From assembly GCA_900548405.1 (NCBI GenBank), contig UNSJ01000037.1:1-17608 (forward strand): a stretch of 17,608 bases of DNA. The letters run 5' to 3'. Positions 7,117 to 15,410 of this stretch are shown here, piece after piece. Each line of letters starts with the position of its first letter. Position 1 is the first letter of the stretch. A program made the translations under genes and the position numbers. The notes beneath the pieces were generated by a model. It searched no databases, was not told the DNA's origin, and saw nothing but the letters and a program-made list of their open reading frames with translations. The DNA comes from Candidatus Gastranaerophilales bacterium (GTDB taxonomy: Bacteria; Cyanobacteriota; Vampirovibrionia; Gastranaerophilales; Gastranaerophilaceae).

Positions 7117-8225
7117 TTATAGACTTTTTAAGACGAGTATTTGCTCTTATAAAAAAAGAATTTATTACGATTTGGAAAGATCCCAAAAGCCGTAATATAA
7201 TTATAGCAATGCCTATTATGCAGCTTCTTATATTTGCTAACGCAATTACTATGGAAGTAAAAAATATTGATGTTGCAGTTATTGACCGTGATAATTCTGT
7301 GGAATCACGTGAATTGCTTTCACGTTTTGAGAACTCTCCAAGATTCAGAAAATTTTATTATGTTCACAACGAAAATGAACTCAAAGAGAAAGTTGATACA
7401 CAAAAAGTTCAGGTTGGACTTTATATAGATAATAATTTTTCAAAAAATATAAAGGGACAAATTCCGGTAAATATATTGGTTATAACAGACGGCCGTCAGA
7501 CAAATTCCGCATCCATAGCAGGCGGTTATGCCTCACAAATTATAAACGGCTACAATCTTGAAACCAGCAAAAACAAAGGGGCTGAAATTAATCCAGTTAT
7601 TAGGAACTGGTATAATCCGAACCTTGAATACAGGTGGTATATATTAACTGTTTTGATAGCAATGCTTGCACTTGTTATAACTATTCTTTTAACAGCATTA
7701 TCAATAGCAAGAGAAAGAGAATTAGGTACTTTTGATCAACTGATTGTCAGTCCTCTTTCATCATTTGAAATTCTCCTTGGTAAAACTGTTCCGCCTCTTA
7801 TCATTGCAATGGGTTTAACATGTCTGATGACAGTTATTGTAATAACCTGTTTTAGAGTGCCTTTTGCAGGTTCAATAGTTCTGTTTTTAATTGCAATATT
7901 TGTGTCACTTCTATCTATTGTTGGTGTTGGGTTATGTATTTCATCCATATGCAAAACCCAGCAGCAGGCAATTTTGGGTGTTATTACTTTCCAAATGCCT
8001 GCAATTTTATTGTCGGGGTTCATTTCACCAATTGAAGATATGCCTGTTTTCCTGCAATATTTTACATACATAAATCCTATAAGATTTTTTATGGTTTTGA
8101 CCAGAGGAATTTTCTTAAAGGGAATGGGAGTTGAAGATATAATAATGAATTTAATCCCGTTAATTATAATTGCGGCAATGACATTAAGCCTTGCAAGCTG
8201 GACCTTTAAAAGAAATTTAGATTAG
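7113..8225 (+). CDS. ybhR: ABC-2 type permease, YbhR-like
   Basis: This is the second permease, 370 residues, expected to form a heterodimer with the preceding one. It shares the same plan: a first helix at about residues 26-44 after K-K-E-F-I-T-I-W-K-D-P, an extracytoplasmic domain to about 175, then five helices with A-R-E-R-E-L-G-T-F-D-Q after the second. Near the last helix is Y-I-N-P-I-R-F-F. It starts in the ATGA overlap with ybhS. The unbroken overlap chain from the outer-membrane gene through this gene argues for a single assembled complex. No terminator is visible before the C39-like gene 48 nt later. Confidence 0.88.
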   Translation: MIIDFLRRVFALIKKEFITIWKDPKSRNIIIAMPIMQLLIFANAITMEVKNIDVAVIDRDNSVESRELLSRFENSPRFRKFYYVHNENELKEKVDTQKVQVGLYIDNNFSKNIKGQIPVNILVITDGRQTNSASIAGGYASQIINGYNLETSKNKGAEINPVIRNWYNPNLEYRWYILTVLIAMLALVITILLTALSIARERELGTFDQLIVSPLSSFEILLGKTVPPLIIAMGLTCLMTVIVITCFRVPFAGSIVLFLIAIFVSLLSIVGVGLCISSICKTQQQAILGVITFQMPAILLSGFISPIEDMPVFLQYFTYINPIRFFMVLTRGIFLKGMGVEDIIMNLIPLIIIAAMTLSLASWTFKRNLD

Positions 8226-8273
8226 CTCATATAAAGTTTGAAAAAAATCTATATTGATGATACTTTTTCATTA

Positions 8274-8948
8274 ATGAAAAAGTTTTTATTATCTATACTT
8301 GCATCAATACTCTTACAAACAATCAGTTTTGCCGAAAGCAGTTCATATGTAAAGCAAATTGATGAATTTTCCTGCGGACCTGTAAGTTCATATAATCTTA
8401 TAAAAAAATCTTGTCCTGCTTGCAGGGATTACGATATTAATAAGCTGAAAAACTTTGAAAGGACAGATAATAACGGAACTACAACTTATAATCTTTGTAA
8501 CGGGTTAAATAAATACTTTAAATCACAAAATTTACAGACAAATATCAGTTATTATGGAGTAAAAAAACTAAAAAGGTATAAAAACGGCTCTAATATAAAT
8601 TTTCAAAATATAGCCAAATTATTAAATGAAGGAAATTCTGCAATATTAAATATTGGTGTTTATACTTTAAATGATGACGGTTCATATACAAGACATTGGG
8701 GACATTATGTCAATTTAATTTCTGTTAGTGATAATAAACTCAAGGTATTCGATCCGTATGACAGGGCAAATCAATATTCTGATTGGACTATCAAAACCCT
8801 CACTGATATTAAAGTTAACAACATAAATGATAATGAAAAATATGTTAATTTGAAAAATTACCACATCGTAAGCTCTCAAATTAATTATCTTGAAAAAAAT
8901 GAATTTGCATTGATAAACGGTGTTATTTTAATAAATGACTTTGAATGA
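8274..8948 (+). CDS. Secreted C39-like cysteine-peptidase-fold protein
   Basis: The 224-residue product begins with a Sec signal peptide (residues 1-20, ending T-I-S-F-A). The mature part resembles the papain-like C39 family: E-F-S-C34-G-P with the nucleophile position, W-G-H144-Y-V-N-L-I with the histidine, and a D160-P-Y-D after the next strand. All three catalytic positions are present, so activity is plausible. Two further cysteine pairs (47/50 and 75) are visible. It would act in the periplasm or outside the cell. An in-frame TTG at 8238 adds 12 residues ahead of the signal peptide and is less likely; neither start has a clear Shine-Dalgarno site. It follows the ABC exporter with a 48-nt gap on the same strand and may be cotranscribed. 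No leader-peptide (double-glycine) substrate gene is seen nearby, so a role in maturing an exported peptide is only a guess. Confidence 0.7.
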   Translation: MKKFLLSILASILLQTISFAESSSYVKQIDEFSCGPVSSYNLIKKSCPACRDYDINKLKNFERTDNNGTTTYNLCNGLNKYFKSQNLQTNISYYGVKKLKRYKNGSNINFQNIAKLLNEGNSAILNIGVYTLNDDGSYTRHWGHYVNLISVSDNKLKVFDPYDRANQYSDWTIKTLTDIKVNNINDNEKYVNLKNYHIVSSQINYLEKNEFALINGVILINDFE

Positions 8949-8970
8949 AAAAGGTGCAATGATAAAAATA

Positions 8971-8992
8971 TTTTGTGAGCATTTTGTGAGCA
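8971..8992. repeat. 11-bp tandem duplication
   Basis: TTTTGTGAGCA occurs twice with no gap (8971-8981, 8982-8992). The second copy runs into the 28-bp dispersed repeat that starts at 8986. Confidence 0.9.
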
Positions 8993-9013
8993 TTTGAAAA
9001 ATTCAGGTGTCAC
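8986..9013 (+). repeat. 28-bp dispersed direct repeat, copy 1
   Basis: This sequence (beginning GTGAGCATTTG, ending CAGGTGTCAC) is identical over all 28 bases, in the same orientation, to 16635-16662. Identity stops abruptly on both sides. It lies between the convergent C39-like gene and the RND outer-membrane gene, and with copy 2 brackets the 7.6-kb block carrying the RND pump, marR and the Vat-like gene. Confidence 0.92.
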
Positions 9014-9019
9014 TGTAAA

Positions 9020-9063
9020 TTAACACATGGTTTGATTATTTTTAACAGTTAGTTTGATTATTT
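9020..9063 (+). repeat. Tandem pair of 22-bp units (TTAACA-N4-GTTTGATTATTT), locus A
   Basis: Two adjacent units, 9020-9041 and 9042-9063, are identical except in the 4-base centre (CATG, GTTA). A diverged pair occurs at 15472-15516. The convergent intergenic stretch 8949-9173 holds this pair, the 28-bp repeat and no gene that I can support. Confidence 0.85.
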
Positions 9064-9173
9064 CGGGCAATATATTCTCACAAATTATATATAAAGCTCG
9101 ACCGTGATATATAAAATTGCATAGATATTTTAAAATCAATCTCATTTAATACTTAATATCTTATGTATCAAAT

Positions 9174-10562
9174 TTATAGTTTTCCGCCGACTGCCTTATA
9201 TAAACTCAATGAATCTATCAAACATTCTGTTTTACTTTGGATTTCTTCTTGCTGAACAGCTAAAAGAGTTTCTTTAAATTTTAATGTATCAAGATATGAA
9301 ACAGCACCTTTTTCATATTTAAAATTTATATCTTGAAAATATTTTGTTTCATTTTGAACTCTTTTAATATCATTTGAATGCTTTGCGGTATCTGATTTTA
9401 AAACTACAAGGCTGTCATTTATTTCTTGAAAAGAAGTTAAAATTGTTTTTTGGTATGTATTAAACATCTCTTCGTATTTGTATTTTTTGCCCTTTAGTTG
9501 TGCAATCAATCTGCCGCCTTGAAAAACAGGTTGTGTAATTCCTGCTCCGAGTGTTAATAATAATTGTTTATAATTAAATATATTCATCATATTGTTATAA
9601 TTATATCCCCAGTTTCCGTTTATGGTTAAAGTCGGCAGCATTGCTTTTCTTGCAGCTTTAACATCAAATGCTGCTGCTTTTAGCTGTGCTTCAATACTTA
9701 AAATATCAGGTCTTTGATTTACAATTTCTGTTTCAATGCTTTGAGGCAAATTATTTAACAAGGTAATTTCATCAATAGAAGCTCTTTGAAGTTCGTTTGA
9801 GTTTTCGCTTGTACTTCCGATTAAAACAGAAAGCTGATTTAAAAGTTTTGCTCTGTCTTTTTTCAATGTTTCAAGCGCGGATTGGCTTTCAATATAAGAT
9901 TTATCGGCTTGTGTAACATCCATTGACGAATTTAATCCATATTCAAAATTAACTTTAGTCAACTCTAAAACTTCTTTTCTTATATTTACAAGCTCTTTTT
10001 GAATTTCAATTTGTTTATCAATATTTAAAATATTAAAATAGGTCGTTGAAGTTAAAGTCGTTAATGAAATAAATGCGGCTTTTTCATCATATTGCATAGC
10101 TTCATAATCTTTTTGCAGTTTTTTTCTTACATTATAATTTTTGCCCCAAATATCAATTTCATAATTTACACCAATCGGGATAGTATAATTTTTCATATAA
10201 TCGCTTCTGCTCCCTTGTGCATCTATAGATATTGCCGGCAATTGCATTGCCCAACCTTCTTGTACAGCGGCTTTACCTTGTAAGACCTTCAGTTCGTTTA
10301 TTTTAATGTCATAATTCTCCGCTGCGGTTTTTACGATATAATCTGTTAAAATCGGGTCATTAAAGCGATTCCACCATTCTAAATTCATATATTCCAATTT
10401 TTTATCAGCAGCAGCCGCTTTTTTATTTTTGCGTTTTGTTTCTTTCTGTATTTCAACTTTTACAGTTTTTTTATTAACATCTTCAACACTGAAAACTGGC
10501 AAAATATTTGTACTTAAAAAAGTAATTATAAAAATTGAGGCTAATAATTTTCTGTTATTCAT
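9174..10562 (-). CDS. TolC/NodT-type outer-membrane factor of the RND pump
   Basis: This 462-residue channel protein of the tripartite RND pump is encoded last in the operon. The signal peptide ends at about residue 25 (L-P-V-F-S) without a lipobox cysteine. An unusually Lys-rich segment (about 30-54) precedes the first OEP repeat. Family landmarks are W-W-N-R-F-N-D-P (64-71), N-Q-R-P-D-I-L-S-I-E, D-V-K-A-A-R-K-A-M-L-P-T-L and the C-terminal L-Y-K-A-V-G-G-K-L. That last string is identical to the end of the other outer-membrane factor in this window (2361-3680). The start overlaps the pump gene by 8 nt and is preceded by AAGGGGG, giving translational coupling. Each pump thus carries its own outer-membrane partner. 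Confidence 0.9.
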   Translation of the reverse strand: MNNRKLLASIFIITFLSTNILPVFSVEDVNKKTVKVEIQKETKRKNKKAAAADKKLEYMNLEWWNRFNDPILTDYIVKTAAENYDIKINELKVLQGKAAVQEGWAMQLPAISIDAQGSRSDYMKNYTIPIGVNYEIDIWGKNYNVRKKLQKDYEAMQYDEKAAFISLTTLTSTTYFNILNIDKQIEIQKELVNIRKEVLELTKVNFEYGLNSSMDVTQADKSYIESQSALETLKKDRAKLLNQLSVLIGSTSENSNELQRASIDEITLLNNLPQSIETEIVNQRPDILSIEAQLKAAAFDVKAARKAMLPTLTINGNWGYNYNNMMNIFNYKQLLLTLGAGITQPVFQGGRLIAQLKGKKYKYEEMFNTYQKTILTSFQEINDSLVVLKSDTAKHSNDIKRVQNETKYFQDINFKYEKGAVSYLDTLKFKETLLAVQQEEIQSKTECLIDSLSLYKAVGGKL

Positions 10563-13500
10563 TTTTACCCCCTTTATTTTTTAAACTTGCAAGGTAATTT
10601 ATAAATCTCTTTTTAATTTCAGGATTTTTTGCCATATTTAATCTCTTTTGAATTGTCATAACTATAATATATAGAATCGGCGTTACGAAAAGATTTAAAA
10701 ATGTTGAAACAAGCATTCCGCCAAACACAGCTGTTCCCATTGAAATTCTGCTTTTAGCACCGACTCCGTGAGCAAGAACTAAAGGAAGAATACCTAAAAT
10801 ACAAGTTAAAGAAGTCATCATAATCGGTCTGAAACGAATTAAGCAAGCCTCTAATGCGGCATCTTTAATGCTTTTGCCTTGTTCCGTTAATTGATTTGCA
10901 AATTCAACAATCAGAATTGCGTTTTTACTTGCAAGCCCGATTAACATAACAAGCCCAATCTGACAAAATACATCATTTTCAAGTCCCCTTAAAAATTGGA
11001 ATGACATTGCACCGAATATTGCCAGAGGAACTGCCATAAGAATAATTGCAGGTGAAAATAAATTTTCATATTGCGCAGCTAAGATTAAAAATACAAATAC
11101 AAGGCTTAATACAAATATTAAAGAGGAAGAGGCACCTGATGACTGCGATTCTAAAACAACTCCTGACCACTCGTATGAAAAGTTTTGAGGAAGTATCTTC
11201 TTTGCAATTTTTTCCATTTCTTTTACGGCTTCACCTAAACTTGCATTATTTGCAGCGTTGCCCGAAATCTCCGTTGAACGTCTTAAATTGTAATGATTTA
11301 TAGTATCAGGGCTATATTTCATTTTATAAGTAATAAGATTTGATACGGGAATCATCTGTCCTGTATTATTTCTTACATATAACTGTCCGATATCCTCGAG
11401 ATTTTTTCTAAAAGCATTGTCTGCCTGAATATAAACCCTGTAACTTTTATTCAAATAAGTAAAGTCGTTCACATAATATGAGCCCAAAGAAATTTGCAGG
11501 GTATCATAAATATCCTTTAAACTCAAATTCATCTGTTTTGCTTTTAATTTATCAACTTGAACATCAATCTGCGGATTATTTGCAGTAAATGTAGAATATA
11601 AATTAGACAATTTTGTTGACTTATAGCCTTCTGATATAACCTTTTGCGTTGCTGTACTTAATTCTTCCAAAGTATGGCTTGCATCGTCTTTAATTTCAAA
11701 CTGAAAACCGCCGACTGTTCCAATGCCGTCAATTGCAGGCGGTCCGAAAGCATTAATTATTGCATCAGGGATTTTAGCAAATTCAGCATTTATTCTTTTA
11801 ACAATTTCTTCCGATGAATGATATTTGCCCTTTCTTTCCTCTGTAGGTTTTAAAATTACAAACATTATTCCTTTGTTTGTTGAAACACCTGTAAAAGAAT
11901 AACCCGTAAAATTAAAAACACCTATAATTTCATCTTTTTCAGTTTCAAGCGCCTTTATAATTTTATCATTTATCTTTCTTGTATTTTCTAAAGAATAGCC
12001 TTCAGGTGCTTGAAGCATTACCGTAAAATATGATTGGTCTTCCGTCGGCACAAAAGATTGAGGAACAATTTTAAATAATAAAACCGTTGCAGCCAAAAGC
12101 ATAATAAATACGGTAAAAACCTGTTTCCTTTTAAGTATAATTTTTTCTAATATTATTTTATATTTTGCAATTACCTTTTCTAACCATTTATTAAATATTT
12201 CAAAGAATTTAAAAGTTTTTTCTTCTTTTTTACCTAATAAAAGAGAGGACATTGCAGGAGTCAGCGTAATTGAAACAAAAGCAGAAAAGAATATAGAAAA
12301 AGCTATTGTTAGAGCAAATTGTTTATATAATTTACCTGTGATACCCGGAAAAAATGCAATAGGCACAAAAACCGTAATCAATACAAGAGAACTTGCAATA
12401 ACCGCTCCGAATATTTCTTTTAAGCCTTCAATTGCAGCTTCTTTGGGCAGAAACTTCTTTTCTTTAATATATCTTTCAATATTTTCTACAACAATTATGG
12501 CATCATCTACAACAAGCCCGATTGCAAGCACTATTCCAAAGAGAGTCAAAGTATTTATTGAAAAACCTAAAAGTTTCATAAAAATAAATGAACCCACTAA
12601 TGAAACAGGGATTGCAACAGCAGGGATAAGAGTTGTTTTAAATCTTTGCAGAAAAATATAAATTACTAAAATTACAAGAATAACAGAACCGGCAAGAGTT
12701 AATAATACTTCTCTGATAGATTCTTTTACAAGATTTGTTGCATCGATTGAAAGTAACGCTTCCATTCCCGGCGGGAATTTCTTTTCAAGTTCTGCCATTT
12801 GTGCTTTTATACCTTTAGCTACCTCCATTGCGTTGGCATCGGGCAGCTGCATAATAGCAAGAGCAACAGCATTTTCGCCATTATAAGAGGTTAAGGCATT
12901 ATAACTTTCTGCTCCGAGTTCGGCTCTTGCAACATCTTTTAACCTTACAATATTTCCGTTTTCACTTTTTAAAACAATTTCATCAAATTCACTAGCATTA
13001 ACAAGTCTTCCTGGAACCTGAATGTTCATGGCAATTTTTTGGTCTTTGCTGCTTGGTGCTCCTCCAACCTGCCCCGCTGCAACCTGAACATTCTGCTCAA
13101 GCAATGCATTTACCACATCATTCGGTGTTAATTTTCTGTTTGCAAGTTTATAAGGGTCAAGCCATATTCTCATTGCATATTTTTGTTCGCCGTAAATTGT
13201 AACGTTAGCTACGCCGTTTACCCTCTGAATATAATCTTTAATATATCTGTCCGCATAATTACTTAAAAATTTTGTATCGTATTCATTATTTTTTGAACGC
13301 ACAGTATACATTAAAACCATTGCAGTTGAATTCTTTTGAATTGTAACACCGGTTGCCTTGACTTCTGCAGGCAGAGTCGGTTCAATTTGTTTAACTCTTG
13401 TTTCAACATCTAAAAGTGCATCGTCTTGATTTCTTGAATTATCAAATACAACATTAATTAATGCAGTTCCGTCATTGCCTGATGAAGATGTCATATATTT

Positions 13501-13728
13501 CATGCCTCTTGCACCGTTTATTGCCTGCTCCAACGGAGTTGTAACGGTCGATTCAACGGTTGTTGCATCTGCTCCGACATAATTTGCAATAACGGTAATT
13601 TGAGTAGGCGCTAATTGCGGATAATATTCAACGGGCAAAACTGCAATACAAATTAATCCTGCAAGCAAAATAATAATTGAACATACGGAAGATAATATCG
13701 GTCTTTTTACAAATGTTTCGATAAACAT
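10555..13728 (-). CDS. RND multidrug efflux pump, HAE1 (AcrB-like) family
   Basis: The 1057-residue inner-membrane proton/drug antiporter has full family length. It opens with the usual F-I-x-x-F-V-x-R-P-I. The proton relay is intact: D408 and D409 in G-L-V-V-D-D-A-I-I-V-V-E-N, and K935 in G-L-A-S-K-N-A-I-L-I-V-E-F, equivalent to AcrB D407, D408 and K940. Two large periplasmic loops follow the first and seventh membrane helices. HAE1 pumps capture hydrophobic or amphiphilic drugs, bile salts and detergents from the periplasm and outer leaflet. The ATG follows the adaptor stop codon with no gap (TAAATG), with GGAGG inside the adaptor's last codons. I do not use acrB as a symbol because orthology cannot be shown. 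Confidence 0.93.
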   Translation of the reverse strand: MFIETFVKRPILSSVCSIIILLAGLICIAVLPVEYYPQLAPTQITVIANYVGADATTVESTVTTPLEQAINGARGMKYMTSSSGNDGTALINVVFDNSRNQDDALLDVETRVKQIEPTLPAEVKATGVTIQKNSTAMVLMYTVRSKNNEYDTKFLSNYADRYIKDYIQRVNGVANVTIYGEQKYAMRIWLDPYKLANRKLTPNDVVNALLEQNVQVAAGQVGGAPSSKDQKIAMNIQVPGRLVNASEFDEIVLKSENGNIVRLKDVARAELGAESYNALTSYNGENAVALAIMQLPDANAMEVAKGIKAQMAELEKKFPPGMEALLSIDATNLVKESIREVLLTLAGSVILVILVIYIFLQRFKTTLIPAVAIPVSLVGSFIFMKLLGFSINTLTLFGIVLAIGLVVDDAIIVVENIERYIKEKKFLPKEAAIEGLKEIFGAVIASSLVLITVFVPIAFFPGITGKLYKQFALTIAFSIFFSAFVSITLTPAMSSLLLGKKEEKTFKFFEIFNKWLEKVIAKYKIILEKIILKRKQVFTVFIMLLAATVLLFKIVPQSFVPTEDQSYFTVMLQAPEGYSLENTRKINDKIIKALETEKDEIIGVFNFTGYSFTGVSTNKGIMFVILKPTEERKGKYHSSEEIVKRINAEFAKIPDAIINAFGPPAIDGIGTVGGFQFEIKDDASHTLEELSTATQKVISEGYKSTKLSNLYSTFTANNPQIDVQVDKLKAKQMNLSLKDIYDTLQISLGSYYVNDFTYLNKSYRVYIQADNAFRKNLEDIGQLYVRNNTGQMIPVSNLITYKMKYSPDTINHYNLRRSTEISGNAANNASLGEAVKEMEKIAKKILPQNFSYEWSGVVLESQSSGASSSLIFVLSLVFVFLILAAQYENLFSPAIILMAVPLAIFGAMSFQFLRGLENDVFCQIGLVMLIGLASKNAILIVEFANQLTEQGKSIKDAALEACLIRFRPIMMTSLTCILGILPLVLAHGVGAKSRISMGTAVFGGMLVSTFLNLFVTPILYIIVMTIQKRLNMAKNPEIKKRFINYLASLKNKGGKNE

Positions 13729-14823
13729 TTATTTTTCCTCCGCTTCTTCTATTATGGGAGCGCCTTCATAAAGTTTTTGAATTCCTTTTACTATAACAAC
13801 ATCATTCTCAGCCAAACCGCTTTTAACAATATATTTGCCGTCTTGCATTTTATCTATGGTAATTGGAATTTGATGAGCAATCTTTGCACCGTTTTCTTCT
13901 TTTACTGTATAAGCAAAATCAGCACCGCCCAGATGAGTCGTTGAACCGATAGGTAATAAAAGACTTTTTGCGGTATCAAACACCAATTTAACCTTTACCG
14001 TTTGGTCTGCTTTTAAAATATTATCAGGATTTTTAAAATATGCTTTAGCAAGAATTGTCTGGGTAGAACTGTCGATTTTTGGAGAAACAAAAGAAATTTT
14101 AGAACTTGAAATCACTTTATTATCATAATCCAAAATTTTAACAGGCAGACCTTTTTTTAATTGATATACATACTCTGCCTGAACTCCTAAGTTTAGCTCT
14201 AATGTTTCATTTTGAGTTACGGAAAGCAAAATGGTTTCACCTGAAACCATTTCACCGACTTTCACAGGTACATCGCCGACAATACCTGAAAACGGTGCAG
14301 CGATATTATGATATTTTAATTGTTCTGTTTGTTCTTTAATTTGGGCTTTATTTGTATCTAGTGCTGATTTTGCTTTTTCATAAGCTGTTTTATAATTTTC
14401 CAAGTCTTGTTTGCTGACAGTTTTTCTATCATAAAGTTCAGAATATCTTTCATATTGTACTTTTGCAGTTTCCAAATCAGTTGTTAAAGAAGCTGTCTGC
14501 GATTTAAATGAGTTTAAGAGTGCTTCTTGTTTTTTAGGGTCAATCACAACTAAAAGCTGACCTTTTTGAACTTTATCGCCTGCCTTAACCTTAATATCCG
14601 AAATTACACCTGTCACTTGAGGCTGAATATTAACTGATTGCCTTGAAATTAAAGTACCTTGATAAATCTCAAAACTTTCAACATCTTCAGGTTTTAATTT
14701 TTGCAAAACAACAACCTCAGGTTCAACTTTATATGAGAGCATCTGATAGATATCGAATCCGGCAAATCCTAAAATTAATATAATGGTGGCAATAATAATA
14801 CATATTAAATTTTTCTTTTCCAT
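13729..14823 (-). CDS. RND periplasmic adaptor (AcrA/MexA-like)
   Basis: The 364-residue membrane-fusion protein joins the RND pump to its outer-membrane factor. An N-terminal membrane anchor spans about residues 5-27 and lacks a lipobox, so it is not a lipoprotein. The first lipoyl half lies at about 66-97 (G-V-I-S-D-I-K-V-K-A-G-D-K-V-Q-K-G-Q-L-L). The alpha-hairpin is at about 100-170 with the tip motif K-T-V-S-K-Q-D-L, and the second lipoyl half at about 171-203 (A-A-P-F-S-G-I-V-G). Beta-barrel and membrane-proximal domains complete it. It is first in its operon. Its ATG follows AAGGAG at a normal distance, and a consensus promoter lies about 40 nt upstream, divergent from marR. Confidence 0.92.
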   Translation of the reverse strand: MEKKNLICIIIATIILILGFAGFDIYQMLSYKVEPEVVVLQKLKPEDVESFEIYQGTLISRQSVNIQPQVTGVISDIKVKAGDKVQKGQLLVVIDPKKQEALLNSFKSQTASLTTDLETAKVQYERYSELYDRKTVSKQDLENYKTAYEKAKSALDTNKAQIKEQTEQLKYHNIAAPFSGIVGDVPVKVGEMVSGETILLSVTQNETLELNLGVQAEYVYQLKKGLPVKILDYDNKVISSSKISFVSPKIDSSTQTILAKAYFKNPDNILKADQTVKVKLVFDTAKSLLLPIGSTTHLGGADFAYTVKEENGAKIAHQIPITIDKMQDGKYIVKSGLAENDVVIVKGIQKLYEGAPIIEEAEEK

Positions 14824-14835
14824 TGAAACTCCTTG

Positions 14836-14856
14836 TTTTTAAGTCCGATTTCATAC
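14836..14856. repeat. 21-bp motif at the RND transcription start; inverted copy lies downstream of marR
   Basis: The motif starts TTTTTAAGTCCGA and ends CATAC. Its inverted copy at 15430-15450 matches 18 of 21 bases; the only differences are the three bases TTT versus AAA between these parts. This copy covers the predicted start and leader of the RND operon, so it could be a regulator site. Confidence 0.7.
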
Positions 14857-14861
14857 ATGAC

Positions 14862-14890
14862 ATATTACTTTTTAATAATTTTTTTGTCAA
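14862..14890 (-). promoter_or_regulatory. Promoter of the RND operon
   Basis: On the minus strand TTGACA (14890-14885) is followed by a 17-nt spacer and TAATAT (14867-14862). The -35 is a perfect consensus with optimal spacing. Transcription would start near 14855, leaving a leader of about 32 nt before the adaptor ATG. Confidence 0.8.
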
Positions 14891-14899
14891 TAGATTAAT

Positions 14900-14926
14900 T
14901 TGACTTTTACAATCATTCAATATAAT
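14900..14926 (+). promoter_or_regulatory. Promoter of marR
   Basis: TTGACT (14900-14905) and a consensus TATAAT (14921-14926) are separated by 15 nt, slightly short. The two -35 boxes of the divergent promoters lie only 9 bp apart. They also form an inverted repeat, GTCAA-N9-TTGAC (14886-14904), that could serve as one operator shutting both directions. Confidence 0.6.
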
Positions 14927-14959
14927 GTATGAGAATAAGCAAGAAATCAGGGATATAAA

Positions 14960-15394
14960 ATGTCATTTACAGATAACGATGTTTTAATTGAATTTAACAG
15001 ACTAACGAGAGAAATAAACGAAGTTTATCATAATGTAAGTTCAAAATTAGGCATTTCCGATAGTGCATTTATTATATTATACGCACTTGTTGAGCTTGGG
15101 GACGGATGCAGACAGGCAGATATAGTAAAAGCATATTGTGTAAATAAACAAACTATCAATTCATCAGTAAAAAAACTGCAAAAAGAGGGCTATATAGAAC
15201 TAAGGGCTTCAAAAGGACTTGATAGGAACATATTCGTAACACCAAAAGGCGAAAAAATTATTGAAGAGAAAATTTATCCGATTTTTGAGATTGAAAACAG
15301 CATAATTAACGAATTTTCAAATGAAGAACAAATTATGTTATCTTTATTAACGAAAAAATATCTTCAAAAATTAAAAGAAAAAGTAAGTAATTAA
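14960..15394 (+). CDS. MarR-family transcriptional regulator
   Basis: The 144-residue protein has the MarR winged helix-turn-helix at about residues 35-98. A helix-turn-helix (R-Q-A-D-I-V-K-A-Y-C-V-N-K-Q-T-I-N-S-S-V, 51-70) is followed by the wing with D88-R89 (G-L-D-R-N-I-F-V-T-P-K-G). Flanking N- and C-terminal helices form the dimer interface. It is divergent from the RND operon across 136 bp with back-to-back promoters, the classic arrangement for a local repressor that is released by pump substrates. It probably controls both itself and the pump. The ATG has a modest AGGGAT (14949-14954) upstream. Three cysteines (C50, C60 and none in the dimer helices) do not match the OhrR redox pattern with any certainty. 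Confidence 0.87.
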   Translation: MSFTDNDVLIEFNRLTREINEVYHNVSSKLGISDSAFIILYALVELGDGCRQADIVKAYCVNKQTINSSVKKLQKEGYIELRASKGLDRNIFVTPKGEKIIEEKIYPIFEIENSIINEFSNEEQIMLSLLTKKYLQKLKEKVSN

Positions 15395-15410
15395 GCCTAT
15401 TTCAAAAGAC

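Noticed and set aside
8238..8273. TTGAAA-N17-TACTTT as a promoter giving another leaderless start for the C39-like gene
   Set aside because: The -10 matches the consensus poorly, and a short gap after the permease gene makes cotranscription equally likely.
9020..9063. Possible CRISPR repeats or integron attC site
   Set aside because: There are only two units with 4-base centres, too short for spacers. The expected integron core (GTTRRRY with RYYYAAC) is not matched by GTTTGAT, and no cas or integron integrase gene is present.
9123..9161. AGATATT/AATATCT inverted repeat as terminator of the RND operon
   Set aside because: The 7-bp AT-only stem has a 25-nt loop and no T tract on the relevant strand.
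11046..12661. ORFs on the plus strand inside the RND pump gene
   Set aside because: They are antisense shadows of a full-length pump with all family motifs, and their translations show no recognisable domain.
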